Positions 52,530 through 62,215 are shown, counted from the stretch's first letter. The stretch is DNA of 64,000 nucleotides from Spirosoma sp. KCTC 42546 (GCF_006965485.1 NZ_CP041360.1:4072501-4136500), one strand, 5' to 3'. Numbers and translations: made by a program. The notes: a model not told the origin generated them from the letters alone.

Positions 52530-55500
52530 ATGGGAATGCCAATAATCCAACCCTACCCCATAACGGGGTTTGCTGAACTTACCCCCAGCCCACGTACCCT
52601 GCTATTTTTTACCCCCCGGCTTAATGAACAAGGCCAGTTAGTGGACTTACAGTTATACCCCAGAGAGACACTTGCTGCTCAGCCAGATAGGCCTCAACTG
52701 CAAAGGGTTTATCTGTCTGACTGGATGGATCCCCAGGTCAGGCCGTCTCTGAACGCCTTCTGGCTGTCGTTGGAAAAGGGCATCCCTTGTCGTCTTACCT
52801 ACCAGCCGACACCCGCCACGTTGGGACAAGCAACGGTTACCCCCATGAACGGGGGGTATTTAGTCGAGTTTTTACCCCCTGACCCGGCCCCCGATCCCCG
52901 TTGGGAATCAAGGAGTACCCACCTCCCGGGGGATGAGCGCCCCCCATGGAGTCCCTCCTTTTTGCAATCGCTATACCAACGCCTTCCCGGCCAGCAAGCC
53001 ATTATTTATGCCTATGAGCCACCAGAGCAGACGCTTCAACCGCTAAACCAAAAGGACGGGGACAAACGGCCAACCCCCATTCCCCTGGCTGGCACCCAGA
53101 TGCTCCGGGAGCAACAGGTGATTCATTGTCAGCAACTCGAAGCTCACACCCCGGGCATAGCGTCCCTGCTGGGTTTGTTTGAAGGCGGCTATCGGTGCTT
53201 TATGATGCTGCCCCTGCGAAAGGGCGAGCAGTTACTGGGTGCCTTGGTAGTAGCCCATGAGCAGGCCCATTTTTTTACCAGTCGCCATCGGAAACGTATC
53301 CAGCAGCTGGGCATGGAATTGACCCCTAGCCTTTCGCTCCGGTTAAACTCAGCCGCAAGCCTCCCCCCGCCACCGAAGGCAACCCCTCAAGTACTGGAAG
53401 CCATTCTATCCCATACGCCGGTGGGACTAGCCCTTTTCCAACCCCTTAAAGAAGGGGAACGAATCGTTGATTTCGTCTGTGCGATGAGCAACCCGGCTCA
53501 TGCCGCCCTAATGGGGCACCGCCTGGCGGACATAGTGGGCAAACCGCTTACCACCTTGTTTCCCGGCACGCTACAAATCGGCCTGTTTGAACGGCTGGTA
53601 CAGGTTGCTCAACGTGGGATACCCCAACACTACCAGCAACAGGCCGAGTTGGCGGGCATGTCGATGTGGGGGCGCTTTTCCTTAGTCCGGGTGGGCCAGA
53701 ACGTGCTGGTCACGGTCACGGATATAACGGAGCTCAAACTAACTCAGGCCCGGCTGGACCATAAAAATGTTCAGTTAGAGCAACGAGTCGTGGCGCGTTC
53801 CAAACAGATTCATAATCTGACGGTGCTGCAAAATGCCATCCTCAAACACGGGGGGCAAGCCATTATCTCCACCAGCATCGATGCGGTCATCCAAACGGCC
53901 AATCAGGCTTGTGAAAAATTACTGGGCTACTCCCCCCACGAACTACTCGGGCAGTTCGTTCAGGTGCAGCCGGGCACTGACGACAGTCCGTTTCCCGTCA
54001 TTTCCTTTCAATCCAGCCGACCAGCCACTGGAAATCCAGCGGCTATCTTGCAGCAGACCCTCAATGGGGAGACCTATCGCTACCTGGAAGGGGGGGCGAT
54101 CACCAAAATGGGGTCTACCGTTCCCATTCTGTTAGCCGCGATTGCTTTGCAGGATGAACAGGGAACCACCATCGGTTACCTGGGAATTGCCTCCAATATC
54201 TCGGCCTTAAAGACGGCCCAGGCCCGGCTTCTCCAGAAGGACCGGGAACTGAGTACCTTCTTTGAGAATGCCCTGGACATGCACTGCATTTCCGACAGTG
54301 GGGGCGTCATCTCGACGGTCAACAAGGCCTTTCAGGCCACCCTGGGCTACTCGGCGGCTGAGCTCAAGGCGATTCCTTTTTTACACCTGATTCATCCCGA
54401 CGAACAAAAATGGGTGTACCAGCATCGACTGCAATCGATCCTCCAGCAACCCGTTCGCAACCAGATTAATCGGATGCGTTGCAAGGACGGTACCTACCGA
54501 ATCATTGAGTGGAATGCCATTGCGATTGATGAGGTGGTGTACGGATCGGCTCATGACATCACCGAACGCCAGGAGTCGGAAACCCAGCTACAGCTCCTCA
54601 ATCAGCGGCTCCAGCTGGCGACCCAGGCCGCTGGCCAGGGCATCTGGGAAAGTAACCTGGAAACGGATAGCTTGATTTGGGACGATCGGATGTGGGCCTT
54701 GCATGGCCTGGAGCCGGGCCGACCGGATTGGAGCTTTAAGTCGTATCTAAACCTGATCTATCCCGATGATCTGGCCCCTTTTTTGGCGCAGTCTCACCTG
54801 GGTCAATCGGGGGAAAAGATCTGGAACCTGACCCGGATTGTACGTCCCGATGGGGCCATCCGCTATATTGAAACCAATGGTCTGCTGATAATGGGCCCGC
54901 AAGGGCAACCGGTTCAAGCCATCGGGGTGGCCTGGGATGTAACCGAGCGGAAGCTGGCCGAAGAAGCCCTGCGAGAGAGCGAACAGCGGTTCCGGGAGAT
55001 TGCCGAGAATGTCGACGAGGTATTCTGGATCCACTCGGCGGATCCGTTTCGTTTGCTCTACGTCAACCCGGCCTATGAGCGGATCTGGAACCGCTCGCTT
55101 CAGAGTGTCTACGCGGATACCACCAGCTTTATGGAGTGCATCGTAGCGGCTGATCAACCGGCGATGCAGACGCTGTTTAGGGACTATAGGGCGGGCCAGG
55201 AAGGCCAGCTGGACTTCCGGATCGAGCAAGCCGACGGCTCCAGGCGGTGGCTGTCGGTGCGTACCTTTTTCGTCCGCGACGGGGCGGGGCGGGTGGCCCG
55301 GCACCTGGGCATTGTCAATGACATTACCAGTCAGAAAGAAAAAGAACGGGTCTTGGAGCAGTCGCTCCAGCGGGAACAGGAGCTCAACCAGCTCAAATCC
55401 CAGTTTGTCTCCACGGCCTCCCACGAGTTCCGCACCCCCCTGACCACCATTCAAACCAGTACGGAACTGATCGAACTGTACCTGGATGTACCCACCGGTC

Positions 55501-56072
55501 AGGCCTCGATCCGGCAACATATCGGCGTGATTTACAAGGAGATCGAGCATGTGACTGAACTGCTTTCGGATATGCTGACCATCGGCAAAATTGAAGCGGG
55601 TCGGGTCAGCGTCAGTCCTCGCTGGCTGGATCCGGTGGCGCTGTGTACCCAACTGATGGCTACTCATTACAGTGGCCGCAGTGACCACCGGCGGGTGCAG
55701 CTTGAGCTGGTGGGAAAACCCTACCAGGCCTATCTGGACGAGAAACTGATGAGTCATGTGCTGAGTAACCTCCTGTCCAATGCCTTTAAATTCTCGGCTC
55801 AGGACCCTAAGTTGACCATTCACTTTGGGGCCAACGAATTGCGCCTGGAGGTGGCCGATTCGGGTATTGGCATACCGGCTGGGGATAGGGCTAATTTATT
55901 TCAGGCATTTTTTCGGGCCAGTAACACGATCGGAATCCCGGGCACGGGGTTAGGGCTGGTCATTGCCCGCCAGTACGTGGAGCTCCATAAGGGGCGGCTT
56001 ACGGTCCAGAGTAAACATAAAAAAGGAAGCACCTTTACCATTTGGTTACCACACCTACCGGAAGACGTTTAG
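52530..56072 (+). CDS. Large sensor histidine kinase with GAF and several PAS domains
   Basis: 1180 residues with no membrane segment. The N-terminal part (1-115) has no clear family. A GAF-like domain (about 135-270, EGGYRCFMMLPLRKGEQLLGALVV) is followed by five PAS/PAC modules (LEAILSHTPVGLALF; VIQTANQACEKLLGYSPHEL; ISTVNKAFQATLGYSAAEL; WDDRMWALHGLEPG; LLYVNPAYERIWNRS). The HisKA phospho-acceptor is in STASHEFRTPLTTIQT (near 965). The HATPase has LSNAFKFSAQDP, DSGIGIP and GTGLGLVIAR. It is a soluble, multi-input kinase. The LytTR regulator follows in the same direction. Confidence 0.93.
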   Translation: MGMPIIQPYPITGFAELTPSPRTLLFFTPRLNEQGQLVDLQLYPRETLAAQPDRPQLQRVYLSDWMDPQVRPSLNAFWLSLEKGIPCRLTYQPTPATLGQATVTPMNGGYLVEFLPPDPAPDPRWESRSTHLPGDERPPWSPSFLQSLYQRLPGQQAIIYAYEPPEQTLQPLNQKDGDKRPTPIPLAGTQMLREQQVIHCQQLEAHTPGIASLLGLFEGGYRCFMMLPLRKGEQLLGALVVAHEQAHFFTSRHRKRIQQLGMELTPSLSLRLNSAASLPPPPKATPQVLEAILSHTPVGLALFQPLKEGERIVDFVCAMSNPAHAALMGHRLADIVGKPLTTLFPGTLQIGLFERLVQVAQRGIPQHYQQQAELAGMSMWGRFSLVRVGQNVLVTVTDITELKLTQARLDHKNVQLEQRVVARSKQIHNLTVLQNAILKHGGQAIISTSIDAVIQTANQACEKLLGYSPHELLGQFVQVQPGTDDSPFPVISFQSSRPATGNPAAILQQTLNGETYRYLEGGAITKMGSTVPILLAAIALQDEQGTTIGYLGIASNISALKTAQARLLQKDRELSTFFENALDMHCISDSGGVISTVNKAFQATLGYSAAELKAIPFLHLIHPDEQKWVYQHRLQSILQQPVRNQINRMRCKDGTYRIIEWNAIAIDEVVYGSAHDITERQESETQLQLLNQRLQLATQAAGQGIWESNLETDSLIWDDRMWALHGLEPGRPDWSFKSYLNLIYPDDLAPFLAQSHLGQSGEKIWNLTRIVRPDGAIRYIETNGLLIMGPQGQPVQAIGVAWDVTERKLAEEALRESEQRFREIAENVDEVFWIHSADPFRLLYVNPAYERIWNRSLQSVYADTTSFMECIVAADQPAMQTLFRDYRAGQEGQLDFRIEQADGSRRWLSVRTFFVRDGAGRVARHLGIVNDITSQKEKERVLEQSLQREQELNQLKSQFVSTASHEFRTPLTTIQTSTELIELYLDVPTGQASIRQHIGVIYKEIEHVTELLSDMLTIGKIEAGRVSVSPRWLDPVALCTQLMATHYSGRSDHRRVQLELVGKPYQAYLDEKLMSHVLSNLLSNAFKFSAQDPKLTIHFGANELRLEVADSGIGIPAGDRANLFQAFFRASNTIGIPGTGLGLVIARQYVELHKGRLTVQSKHKKGSTFTIWLPHLPEDV

Positions 56073-56126
56073 CTACGGGTAGTCGACTATACGTTTTTGA
56101 ATCCACTATGCATAAACTGCTTAGCT

Positions 56127-56867
56127 ATGCCGACTCACATCCTACTGATTGAAGATGAAGAGCAAATTCGAAAAAACCTGCTGGAAATTCTACAGCTGAA
56201 GGGCTATCAGGTTACGGCGGGGGCCGACGGCCTGGCGGGTATCCAGTTAGCCAGCCAACAACCGCCGGATTTAATCCTTTGTGATATAATGATGCCCCAG
56301 TTGAGTGGGTATCAGGTATTAGCCCATATTCGTACGCAGGAATCGTTAAGCAGTGTTCCCTTTATCTTCTTAACGGCCAAATCGGACATGGTGGATTTTC
56401 GGCAGGGGATGGAGTTGGGGGCCGATGATTACCTGACCAAACCCTTTAGTACCAAGGATCTGCTGGCGGCCATCGAGAGTCGTCTCAAACGGCATCAACT
56501 AAGGCCCACCCCTCAAGCCTCACCCGTTTGGCTACAGACAATCCAGGGGCACGCCGAGGGCGGGCGTATGATCCTACGCGTAGCCGATTGTCTTTACTTT
56601 TATGTGCACACCAGCGCCTATTACGTATGTCACCCGCTGGGGACCTTTCAGATCGACTTAACCATGGCTGAATTAGCGGCTCAACTCGATGCGACCCAAT
56701 TTTTCCGGGCGAATCGCCAGGTGATTCTTCACCGCAAAAGCATCCAGAAATACGCCTATTGGCAACAGGGGAAGTATTGTCTATTCCTAGTCAATGGCGC
56801 AAAAGCTAAAGAAATTATTATCCCCAAGGCTCGATTCAGACACTTAAAAAAATGGTTAGCTGGCTAG
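56127..56867 (+). CDS. Response regulator with LytTR DNA-binding domain
   Basis: About 246 residues from the second Met at 56127 (MPTHILLIEDEEQIRKNLLE); the 10 codons before it add nothing to the receiver fold. The acceptor Asp is in PDLILCDIMMPQLSGYQVL (near 52), and the Lys is in DYLTKPFSTKDLL. The LytTR domain (near 140-246) has ADCLYFYVHTSAYYV and FFRANRQVILHRKSIQKY. A HisKA-type kinase paired with a LytTR regulator is a less common combination than LytS/LytTR. The target is unknown. Confidence 0.9.
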   Translation: MPTHILLIEDEEQIRKNLLEILQLKGYQVTAGADGLAGIQLASQQPPDLILCDIMMPQLSGYQVLAHIRTQESLSSVPFIFLTAKSDMVDFRQGMELGADDYLTKPFSTKDLLAAIESRLKRHQLRPTPQASPVWLQTIQGHAEGGRMILRVADCLYFYVHTSAYYVCHPLGTFQIDLTMAELAAQLDATQFFRANRQVILHRKSIQKYAYWQQGKYCLFLVNGAKAKEIIIPKARFRHLKKWLAG

Positions 56868-57190
56868 TAGCGCCCAACTCACTGACTACCCTATTGGTTT
56901 GGAGCCCCATTTGTACCTCTACCCGTTTACATAGACCAAATCTGTGCGTTTGAGGAGCTAGAATGGTGGGGGATAAGAACGATTTTTTTGCCGCAGTATT
57001 CCCCTCCCCAACAAGTGGGAAGCTCGTATGAGCCGTAAAGGGTAAACAACCCAAGAGGACCGCAAAGGGGAGTACCTTGCAAACTCAAACAAGCCTTTTT
57101 GTAAGACCGTTTAATAGGCAACATTTTTGTTCAGTGTATCTAACTGTTTATTGGTCAAGATTCATTAAGCCCCTAAAAGTGAGTATTGGC
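56868..57190. other. 320-bp stretch without a gene
   Basis: The only open frames are short minus-strand ones with no family features. No repeat or terminator of note follows the LytTR gene. Confidence 0.45.
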
Positions 57191-57412
57191 TTAGCTTGAT
57201 TTTCTGTATAGTAACCATCTGTAAAGAAAGGTGAACATGACGGCAATTTGAAGGGATGCCCAAAACCAACTCCCATCCAGACTGTAACCAATAAATGTCA
57301 GTAAAAACAAGGTAGCACCCAGTAACAGAGACCAATCCTTCCGTCCTTTCCGCAGCGCGTAGTACATGCCTACAACAACGAGAATACGAGCAACAAATAA
57401 TAACACTATCAT
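57191..57412 (-). CDS. Small membrane protein
   Basis: 73 residues with two to three hydrophobic helices (VLLFVARILVVVGMYYALRK; SLLLGATLFLLTFIGYSL; ASLQIAVMFTFLYRWLLY) and basic loops at the ends. No family is recognised; it is probably an inner-membrane protein. It stands alone between two gene-poor stretches. Confidence 0.55.
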   Translation of the reverse strand: MIVLLFVARILVVVGMYYALRKGRKDWSLLLGATLFLLTFIGYSLDGSWFWASLQIAVMFTFLYRWLLYRKSS

Positions 57413-57606
57413 ATTACTAGTTTTATCTGCTTAGTCGGGGTCGAACAAATAATTGCCAACGCTTGCCAGCGACTCAAGCTGTGAGTTCAACACACGATTA
57501 AATACGTACGTACGGGTTAGATAGTTACAGATAGTAAAATCAGCGTTATTTGAGAATCTATATAAATGAAATTACAAACCAGGAACGGCCTCTATAGTGT
57601 TATTAT

Positions 57607-57648
57607 GTTTTGTTCACAAGCAAACGCTCGTATGCTTGTGAACAAAAC
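57607..57648. repeat. 16-bp perfect inverted repeat
   Basis: GTTTTGTTCACAAGCA (57607-57622) pairs exactly with 57633-57648 across 10 nt. It lies in the 350-bp gap between the small membrane gene and the broken gene at 57762. It could be an operator-sized element or a terminator without a T tract. Confidence 0.85.
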
Positions 57649-57761
57649 TAGTATATGGCGTCGTTTTGCCGTTTCGTACAAAATCCGTCACTTGGGTTAT
57701 ATTTTTGTAGAATCAAGGCTTTAGGTAAACATATTGCCACTTATACAACAGAAAAACTTGC

Positions 57762-58144
57762 ATGAAAATGATTGCTACAATAGGAGTAATGCTAGTAACT
57801 GTCGTGGTTCTGTTTTTCTCGATTTTGGCAATACTTGAAACACCATTACCCAGACCAGGTCTAATATTTGAAGCATATAGAGAAGCCTCACTAGGAGAGG
57901 AATTTGGTTAGGGCTATATAGTGACAAACGCTTTGAAATAGGTAATTCACGAGGGGATGCTAATTGTGAGGGGTATTACACATTCAAATCGGATACACTT
58001 ACTCTTATAGTAGATACAGGCGTTATCAATAAAAAGAATCCAAGAACCGTATCTTTTCTCTTACAAGATGAATTTTTGGTTGAGTCCCCTAAAGTATCAG
58101 GCATTAGTTTTTTAGAAGTAAGGGAAAACCACTTGACAAAATAA
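57762..58144 (+). pseudogene. Hypothetical exported protein broken by a frameshift
   Basis: It begins MKMIATIGVMLVTVVVLFF, a membrane anchor or signal, and runs to LGEEFG where TAG follows (57909). One lost base there puts it out of frame; the next frame continues LGLYSDKRFEIGNSRGDANC and GYYTFKSDTLTLIVDTGVI and ends in LTK-stop at 58144. The combined product of about 126 residues would be a small membrane-anchored protein of unknown role. A sequencing error is an alternative. Confidence 0.6.
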
Positions 58145-58183
58145 AGTTAAATGACACTTATATAACAGTAGAATTGATTTTTA

Positions 58184-58636
58184 ATGAAGAATATACTATA
58201 CTTAGTTTGTTTATTTTCTCTTGGCTGTGTACGCAACCATTTTTCTATCACTCAGACGGATTCTAAACTATTTAAATATATAGACTTTTGTGATTTGCCA
58301 AATTATAAAAATGATTTAGTATGTATCAAAGGTGAGTACTCAGGTTATGACGAATACTGGTCTTTTAGCCCTATAAGCAGAAAAAGATGCTCTAATAGTT
58401 TGGATTTAGAATTAGGGCTTAATGAAGTAAAATATAAAAATCCAGAATTTGACGATAAAATTCGCCAAGCGATTAATAATAGTGTAAATAGTTATCTTAT
58501 TATTGAAGCCATTGGCATTTACACTAATGAGCTAAAACAGTATGGTCATCTTGGACGTAAAAATTCAATATTTGTCGTGCAAGAAATAGTTAATGTGGCT
58601 GTAAAAAAAAGAAGTCTATTTAGATCTGCTAAATGA
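58184..58636 (+). CDS. AT-rich hypothetical lipoprotein
   Basis: 150 residues. The signal MKNILYLVCLFSLGC has a lipobox at Cys15. The rest is Asn/Lys/Tyr-rich with DLVCIKGEYSGYDEYWSF and a helical region (DDKIRQAINNSVNSYLIIEAIGIYTNELK, in two parts). Base composition is more AT-rich than the core genes, which suggests transfer. No known family. Confidence 0.65.
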   Translation: MKNILYLVCLFSLGCVRNHFSITQTDSKLFKYIDFCDLPNYKNDLVCIKGEYSGYDEYWSFSPISRKRCSNSLDLELGLNEVKYKNPEFDDKIRQAINNSVNSYLIIEAIGIYTNELKQYGHLGRKNSIFVVQEIVNVAVKKRSLFRSAK

Positions 58637-58795
58637 TGACACAATTGCTAGTATTTGTACTTATATAAGAATAGTCACATTTATTTACCAACAAAGATCA
58701 AGGATAATCCTCATAACATAATTCTTAGTTATGAGGATTATTTTAGAAACTAAAGTGCTTCATCGACTTACCTTCTCTAACAATAATTATATCAG

Positions 58796-59164
58796 ATGGG
58801 CAAATCCATAATATTGATTTTACTGATGTTGTTTAGTACTTGTTGGGCATTTGGGCAAAGTACAAACCTATGTTTATTTCATAACGCAGCGAAAGCCCAA
58901 TTAGATATTACTAATAGTAAACCAAAGTTATTTCTACAAGGTGGGATAGGTCCCACTAGATATACAAACGATTCCACAGTAGAAAAACAGTTCAGGTTTC
59001 TATATGAAGATTTCGGTGACCTTAGGTCTGAAAGTGATAGCTGCTTGATAGCATACAGCACTATAATTTTTTCTTATTTAGATAAAAAGTATGGCCGCGA
59101 ATGGAGACGAAAGTGTAGAAAAGATGTTCTGTTTTTGAAGTCAATTCGCTTCCAATCGAAATAA
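58796..59164 (+). CDS. AT-rich small secreted hypothetical protein
   Basis: 122 residues with a signal peptide (SIILILLMLFSTCWAFGQ). The mature part is mixed (FLQGGIGPTRYTNDSTVEKQ; SCLIAYSTIIFSYLDKKYG), with Cys residues that could form a disulfide. It is AT-rich like its neighbours. Nothing identifies a function. Confidence 0.6.
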   Translation: MGKSIILILLMLFSTCWAFGQSTNLCLFHNAAKAQLDITNSKPKLFLQGGIGPTRYTNDSTVEKQFRFLYEDFGDLRSESDSCLIAYSTIIFSYLDKKYGREWRRKCRKDVLFLKSIRFQSK

Positions 59165-59220
59165 AACTACTTGTTGTATAAGTGGCATTATGATAACCTA
59201 GTATATATAAACAACTTTAT

Positions 59221-59640
59221 TTAATAAAAAACCATTGGCTTTTTGTATTGATTCAATTGAATACCATTCTGAGCGTAATTGATGAGCAGGTAACGGCCCT
59301 TTCTGCTATTAAAAGGTATTGAGCTAGTGTACTGTCCCACCCTGACAACAAGAATAGCCGATTCATTATCTAACTGTGCATTAATACTCCTTTCCCCTTT
59401 CTGACTATTAACTTTCAGTACCCCTTTTTCTCCTACAATACTCAAGGAAGGAACAATCCCCGTCACAAAATCAGAGTCTGCAACTGAATTGATGATTAAG
59501 GGTATTCCATTGTAAGCTACCGATAAGGTGTCTTTGTGAAAGCCAGAGCCGATTGTTATCGAAAAGGAATGCTTCTTTGCCTTTATTGTAGTACAGCTCG
59601 AAATACCAATGCCTAGATACAGTAAAAGAAGCACCTTCAT
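59221..59640 (-). CDS. Hypothetical lipoprotein
   Basis: About 139 residues from ATG 59640, because MKVLLLLYLGIGISSC is a lipoprotein signal with a Cys at 16; the open frame upstream has no signal. The mature part is beta-rich (IKAKKHSFSITIGSGFHKDTL; GEKGVLKVNSQKGERSINAQL; AILVVRVGQYTSSIPF). It is transcribed toward the previous two genes. The start is 17 bp from the next minus-strand gene, so a two-gene unit is likely. Confidence 0.6.
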   Translation of the reverse strand: MKVLLLLYLGIGISSCTTIKAKKHSFSITIGSGFHKDTLSVAYNGIPLIINSVADSDFVTGIVPSLSIVGEKGVLKVNSQKGERSINAQLDNESAILVVRVGQYTSSIPFNSRKGRYLLINYAQNGIQLNQYKKPMVFY

Positions 59641-59656
59641 TGTTATATAATTTGCT

Positions 59657-59941
59657 TTATGTTGGGTAATGTTTTTCGATAGGGAATTTAAGAGACATAA
59701 AGTACTTCTCTCGAAATGATTTATCACTCACTATTTTCAGGATTCTATCCTGAATCCTACGACGGTGTAGAGTCTGGCTATCACGATACTCAATTAGACC
59801 TGTTTGACTCTGATCAGCATTCCAAAAAAATATGAATTGTAATGGGTTAGGAGACAAAATATCACTCCATACCTTAAAGTGCCAGATCGACCCATCCTTA
59901 CTAGTATAAGCTTTGTCAAAAGCTTCAAAAGACCACCACAT
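59657..59941 (-). CDS. Small hypothetical protein
   Basis: 94 residues (MWWSFEAFDKAYTSKDGSIW; SPNPLQFIFFWNADQSQTGLI; IQDRILKIVSDKSFREKYF). It has no signal peptide and is aromatic-rich. Its stop is 17 bp before the lipoprotein start, so it may be co-transcribed. Its role is unknown. Confidence 0.5.
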   Translation of the reverse strand: MWWSFEAFDKAYTSKDGSIWHFKVWSDILSPNPLQFIFFWNADQSQTGLIEYRDSQTLHRRRIQDRILKIVSDKSFREKYFMSLKFPIEKHYPT

Positions 59942-60115
59942 AGCAAGTCAAAAGCTGTTGTATTATCTGCTTTATGTTAGCCAAAGTACGAAACGTCAGG
60001 CTAACTACTTACAAATTAGCCGTTTCGCGAAACGCCCATTTTAAGTGATAGGTGCAGTAGTGGTCCTGGTAAAGTCATTCTATATGAGCTTGAGTCTCAA
60101 ATTGTCATCTCACCA

Positions 60116-60160
60116 ATCAGTCTCAAAATCTCAAATTTTAGCTGAGTTTGTGAGACTGAT
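60116..60160. repeat. 10-bp inverted repeat (ATCAGTCTCA/TGAGACTGAT)
   Basis: Arms 60116-60125 and 60151-60160, with a further TCAAA/TTTGT-like partial match inside. It is followed by CTTTT. A terminator-like structure in the gap left of the transposase remnant. Confidence 0.6.
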
Positions 60161-60189
60161 CTTTTATCCCAAATGACGACAGCTAATTG

Positions 60190-60400
60190 TTTATAAAGTC
60201 CATGAATGGTGTCTGGGGTGGTCCTGGGACATTATAATACCCTTCAAGTTAAACAACCGCACAGGCGGCCCTGTCGTCGCGAGCATCCTGTAGGCTCACA
60301 AAACAGCCATCTTCCAGTAGCTCCGCTTTTAATCGACTCAAGAACAAGCTTGCTCGCGGGAAAGCATAGGTCTCAAATTTGGTAACAAATGTTATCGTTT
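60190..60400 (-). pseudogene. Decayed transposase remnant (IS3 OrfB-like C-terminal part)
   Basis: The minus strand encodes SRLKAELLEDGCFVSLQDARD, then a 16-nt hairpin insertion; beyond it, out of frame, EGYYN. The layout LKAEL...F.S...AR.E.F.YIEGYYN resembles the end of IS3-type OrfB before its RRRHSALGY block. There are no start, catalytic residues or end. The gap 59942-60423 holds nothing else recognisable. Confidence 0.55.
60258..60273 (+). repeat. 16-nt hairpin micro-insertion 10 (CGCA type)
   Basis: CGCACAGGCGGCCCTG. It differs from copy 1 at two positions, which are exactly the two partners of one stem pair (CAGG/CCTG instead of CGGG/CCCG). It lies in a transposase remnant with 5' flank AC, as in the other CGCA copies. 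Confidence 0.82.
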
Positions 60401-60456
60401 AACGGCAGGGCTGCCATCTACTTTTGCCATGTCAATCAGCAAAACAGACAGACAGG

Positions 60457-61249
60457 ATGAAAGCAGCCGTTATGAATCCACAAGAGGGAATTCCACGCTA
60501 TGTTGAATGCCCAAACCCCGTTGTTTCCAGCGAAGATGAAATTTTGATAACCGTCAGAGCAGCAGCCATCAAACATGTTGATCGAAGTAAAGCCAGTGGC
60601 ACCCACTATTCCAGTGAGGCCTACACCCTTGCTGAGGCAAGGGTGATTGGAGGGGATGGCGTAGGCGTATTAGCCGATGGCACTCGGGTCTATGCCGTAG
60701 GCGTCACTGGCATGGTGGCCGAGCAAGCCGTGATCGAAAAAGATCGGATGGTCATTGTCCCCAATCATCTGGACGATGCGACGGCTGCGGCTCTACCCAA
60801 TGCTGTGATCGGCGCAGCGATGGCGCTACGGTTCCGTGCGGATATGCAACCCGGCGACACGGTGCTGATTAATGGAGCTACTGGCTTTACGGGTCGGGTG
60901 GCCGTTCAGATCGCCAGACGATACGGTGCCAAAAAATCATTGCTACAGGTCGTGATCCTGAATCACTGCAGGCCCTTCTGGCGTTAGGAGCCGATGAAGT
61001 TATCTCGGTTCAGCAGACCGATGATGCGTTTATCGCACAGATTCAGGCCCTTCACAGGAGTATGTCTATTGATGTTATCCTCGATTATTTATGGGGACAT
61101 ACTGCCGAATTAGTGCTATTGGCCTTAAAAGGCAATGGCGCATTCACACCCCGGACCCGTTTTGTGTCGGTTGGTAGTATGACGGGTGATAGCCTCCACT
61201 TGTCGGCAGCGAACTTACGCAGTGTCAATCTACAGATAGCGGGCTCAGG
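60457..61249 (+). pseudogene. Zinc-type alcohol dehydrogenase/quinone oxidoreductase, frameshifted and truncated
   Basis: MKAAVMNPQEGIPRYVECPN starts an MDR-superfamily protein. The GroES-like domain and the nucleotide motif (TVLINGATGFTGRVAVQIA) are present. In the A run near 60940 one A is missing: the frame should continue GAKKIIATGRDPESLQAL and GADEVISVQQTDDAF. The frame resumes in a later open stretch to SVNLQIAGSG, where the C-terminal end is replaced by part of a ferric reductase-like gene. It is a dead gene with a deletion join. Confidence 0.82.
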
Positions 61250-62166
61250 CATGGTGATTATCCTGGTGATCATTGCGTTGAGTGCGAAAATTCCCTATCA
61301 TATATTTCGAAAAACACACAAGATTTTTTCGGCTGTCTTTCTGTTGGGGGCTTACCATGGTGCCACGGCCCAACTGAAAGAACGCTGGTTAGCAACGCCG
61401 GGTGGTTATCTGTTGCTAGTACTGGTGATCGTTGGTGTCGTAGCGGCCTTCATTGGCTTGTTTCAGCGCATTGGTGTCTCCCGAAAAGTGGCGGCTCGTA
61501 TTAGTCAGCTAGACAATCGCCCGCAGGGTATTCTTGACATACGACTGATAACCAGCCAGAAGCCGTTCGTTCACCGGGCTGGCCAGTACGCTTTTCTACG
61601 CTTCGAACATGATCGTGAACCACATCCATTTACGATTGCCTCTTCAGTCGATGACCAGCATAGCGTACGGTTTGTCATAAAATCATTGGGGGATTTCACA
61701 GGCGAGTTGAGCAATCACCTAAGGGTGGGGCAATCGGTAGAGGTGGAGGGCCCCTAGTGAATTTGTCTTTGATACCCCCGCTACGACTCCGTCCGGGCGG
61801 CAAATCTGGATTGCCGGAGGTATCGGCGTTACGCCGTTTATGGGCCGTTTAGAGCAGCTTGCCAATCAGGGGGGAGCCCACACACCCATCGATTTCTGGT
61901 ATTCCACGCGAGGGGATAAGGATAGCCTGTTTCCTGATTCATTAGCGCGTTTATGCCAACAAAGTGGGGTTACCTTTTATCATTTAAACTCGATCCAAAA
62001 CGAATACCTTACGGCGAAGAGGCTTTATGGAGCCGTTGGTAGTTTTCAGGGTGTAAGCATCTGGTTTTTTGGACCTCCTGCTTTTGCTCAGTGTCTGCTC
62101 AACGGACTTTCGACCTATGACTTCGATAAGGGCTCCTTTCATTACGATGATTTTAGTATGCGCTAA
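61250..62166 (+). pseudogene. Ferric reductase/oxidoreductase-like gene, truncated and frameshifted
   Basis: Transmembrane helices (VIILVIIALSAKIPYHIFRKTHKI; LLLVLVIVGVVAAFIGLF in part), then an FAD-binding domain (FVHRAGQYAFLRF; HPFTIASS; RFVIKSLGDFTGEL). A two-base loss at GPYGEF (61757) stops the frame. The NAD-binding part follows in another frame (IWIAGGIGVTPFMGRLEQL; FFGPPAFAQCL) to 62166. The N-terminus is lost in the fusion with the upstream dehydrogenase. Confidence 0.82.
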
Positions 62167-62215
62167 ACAGGGGCTACGTATTCGCTCCTGGGTATAATAG
62201 CTCAGCGGACTACCA

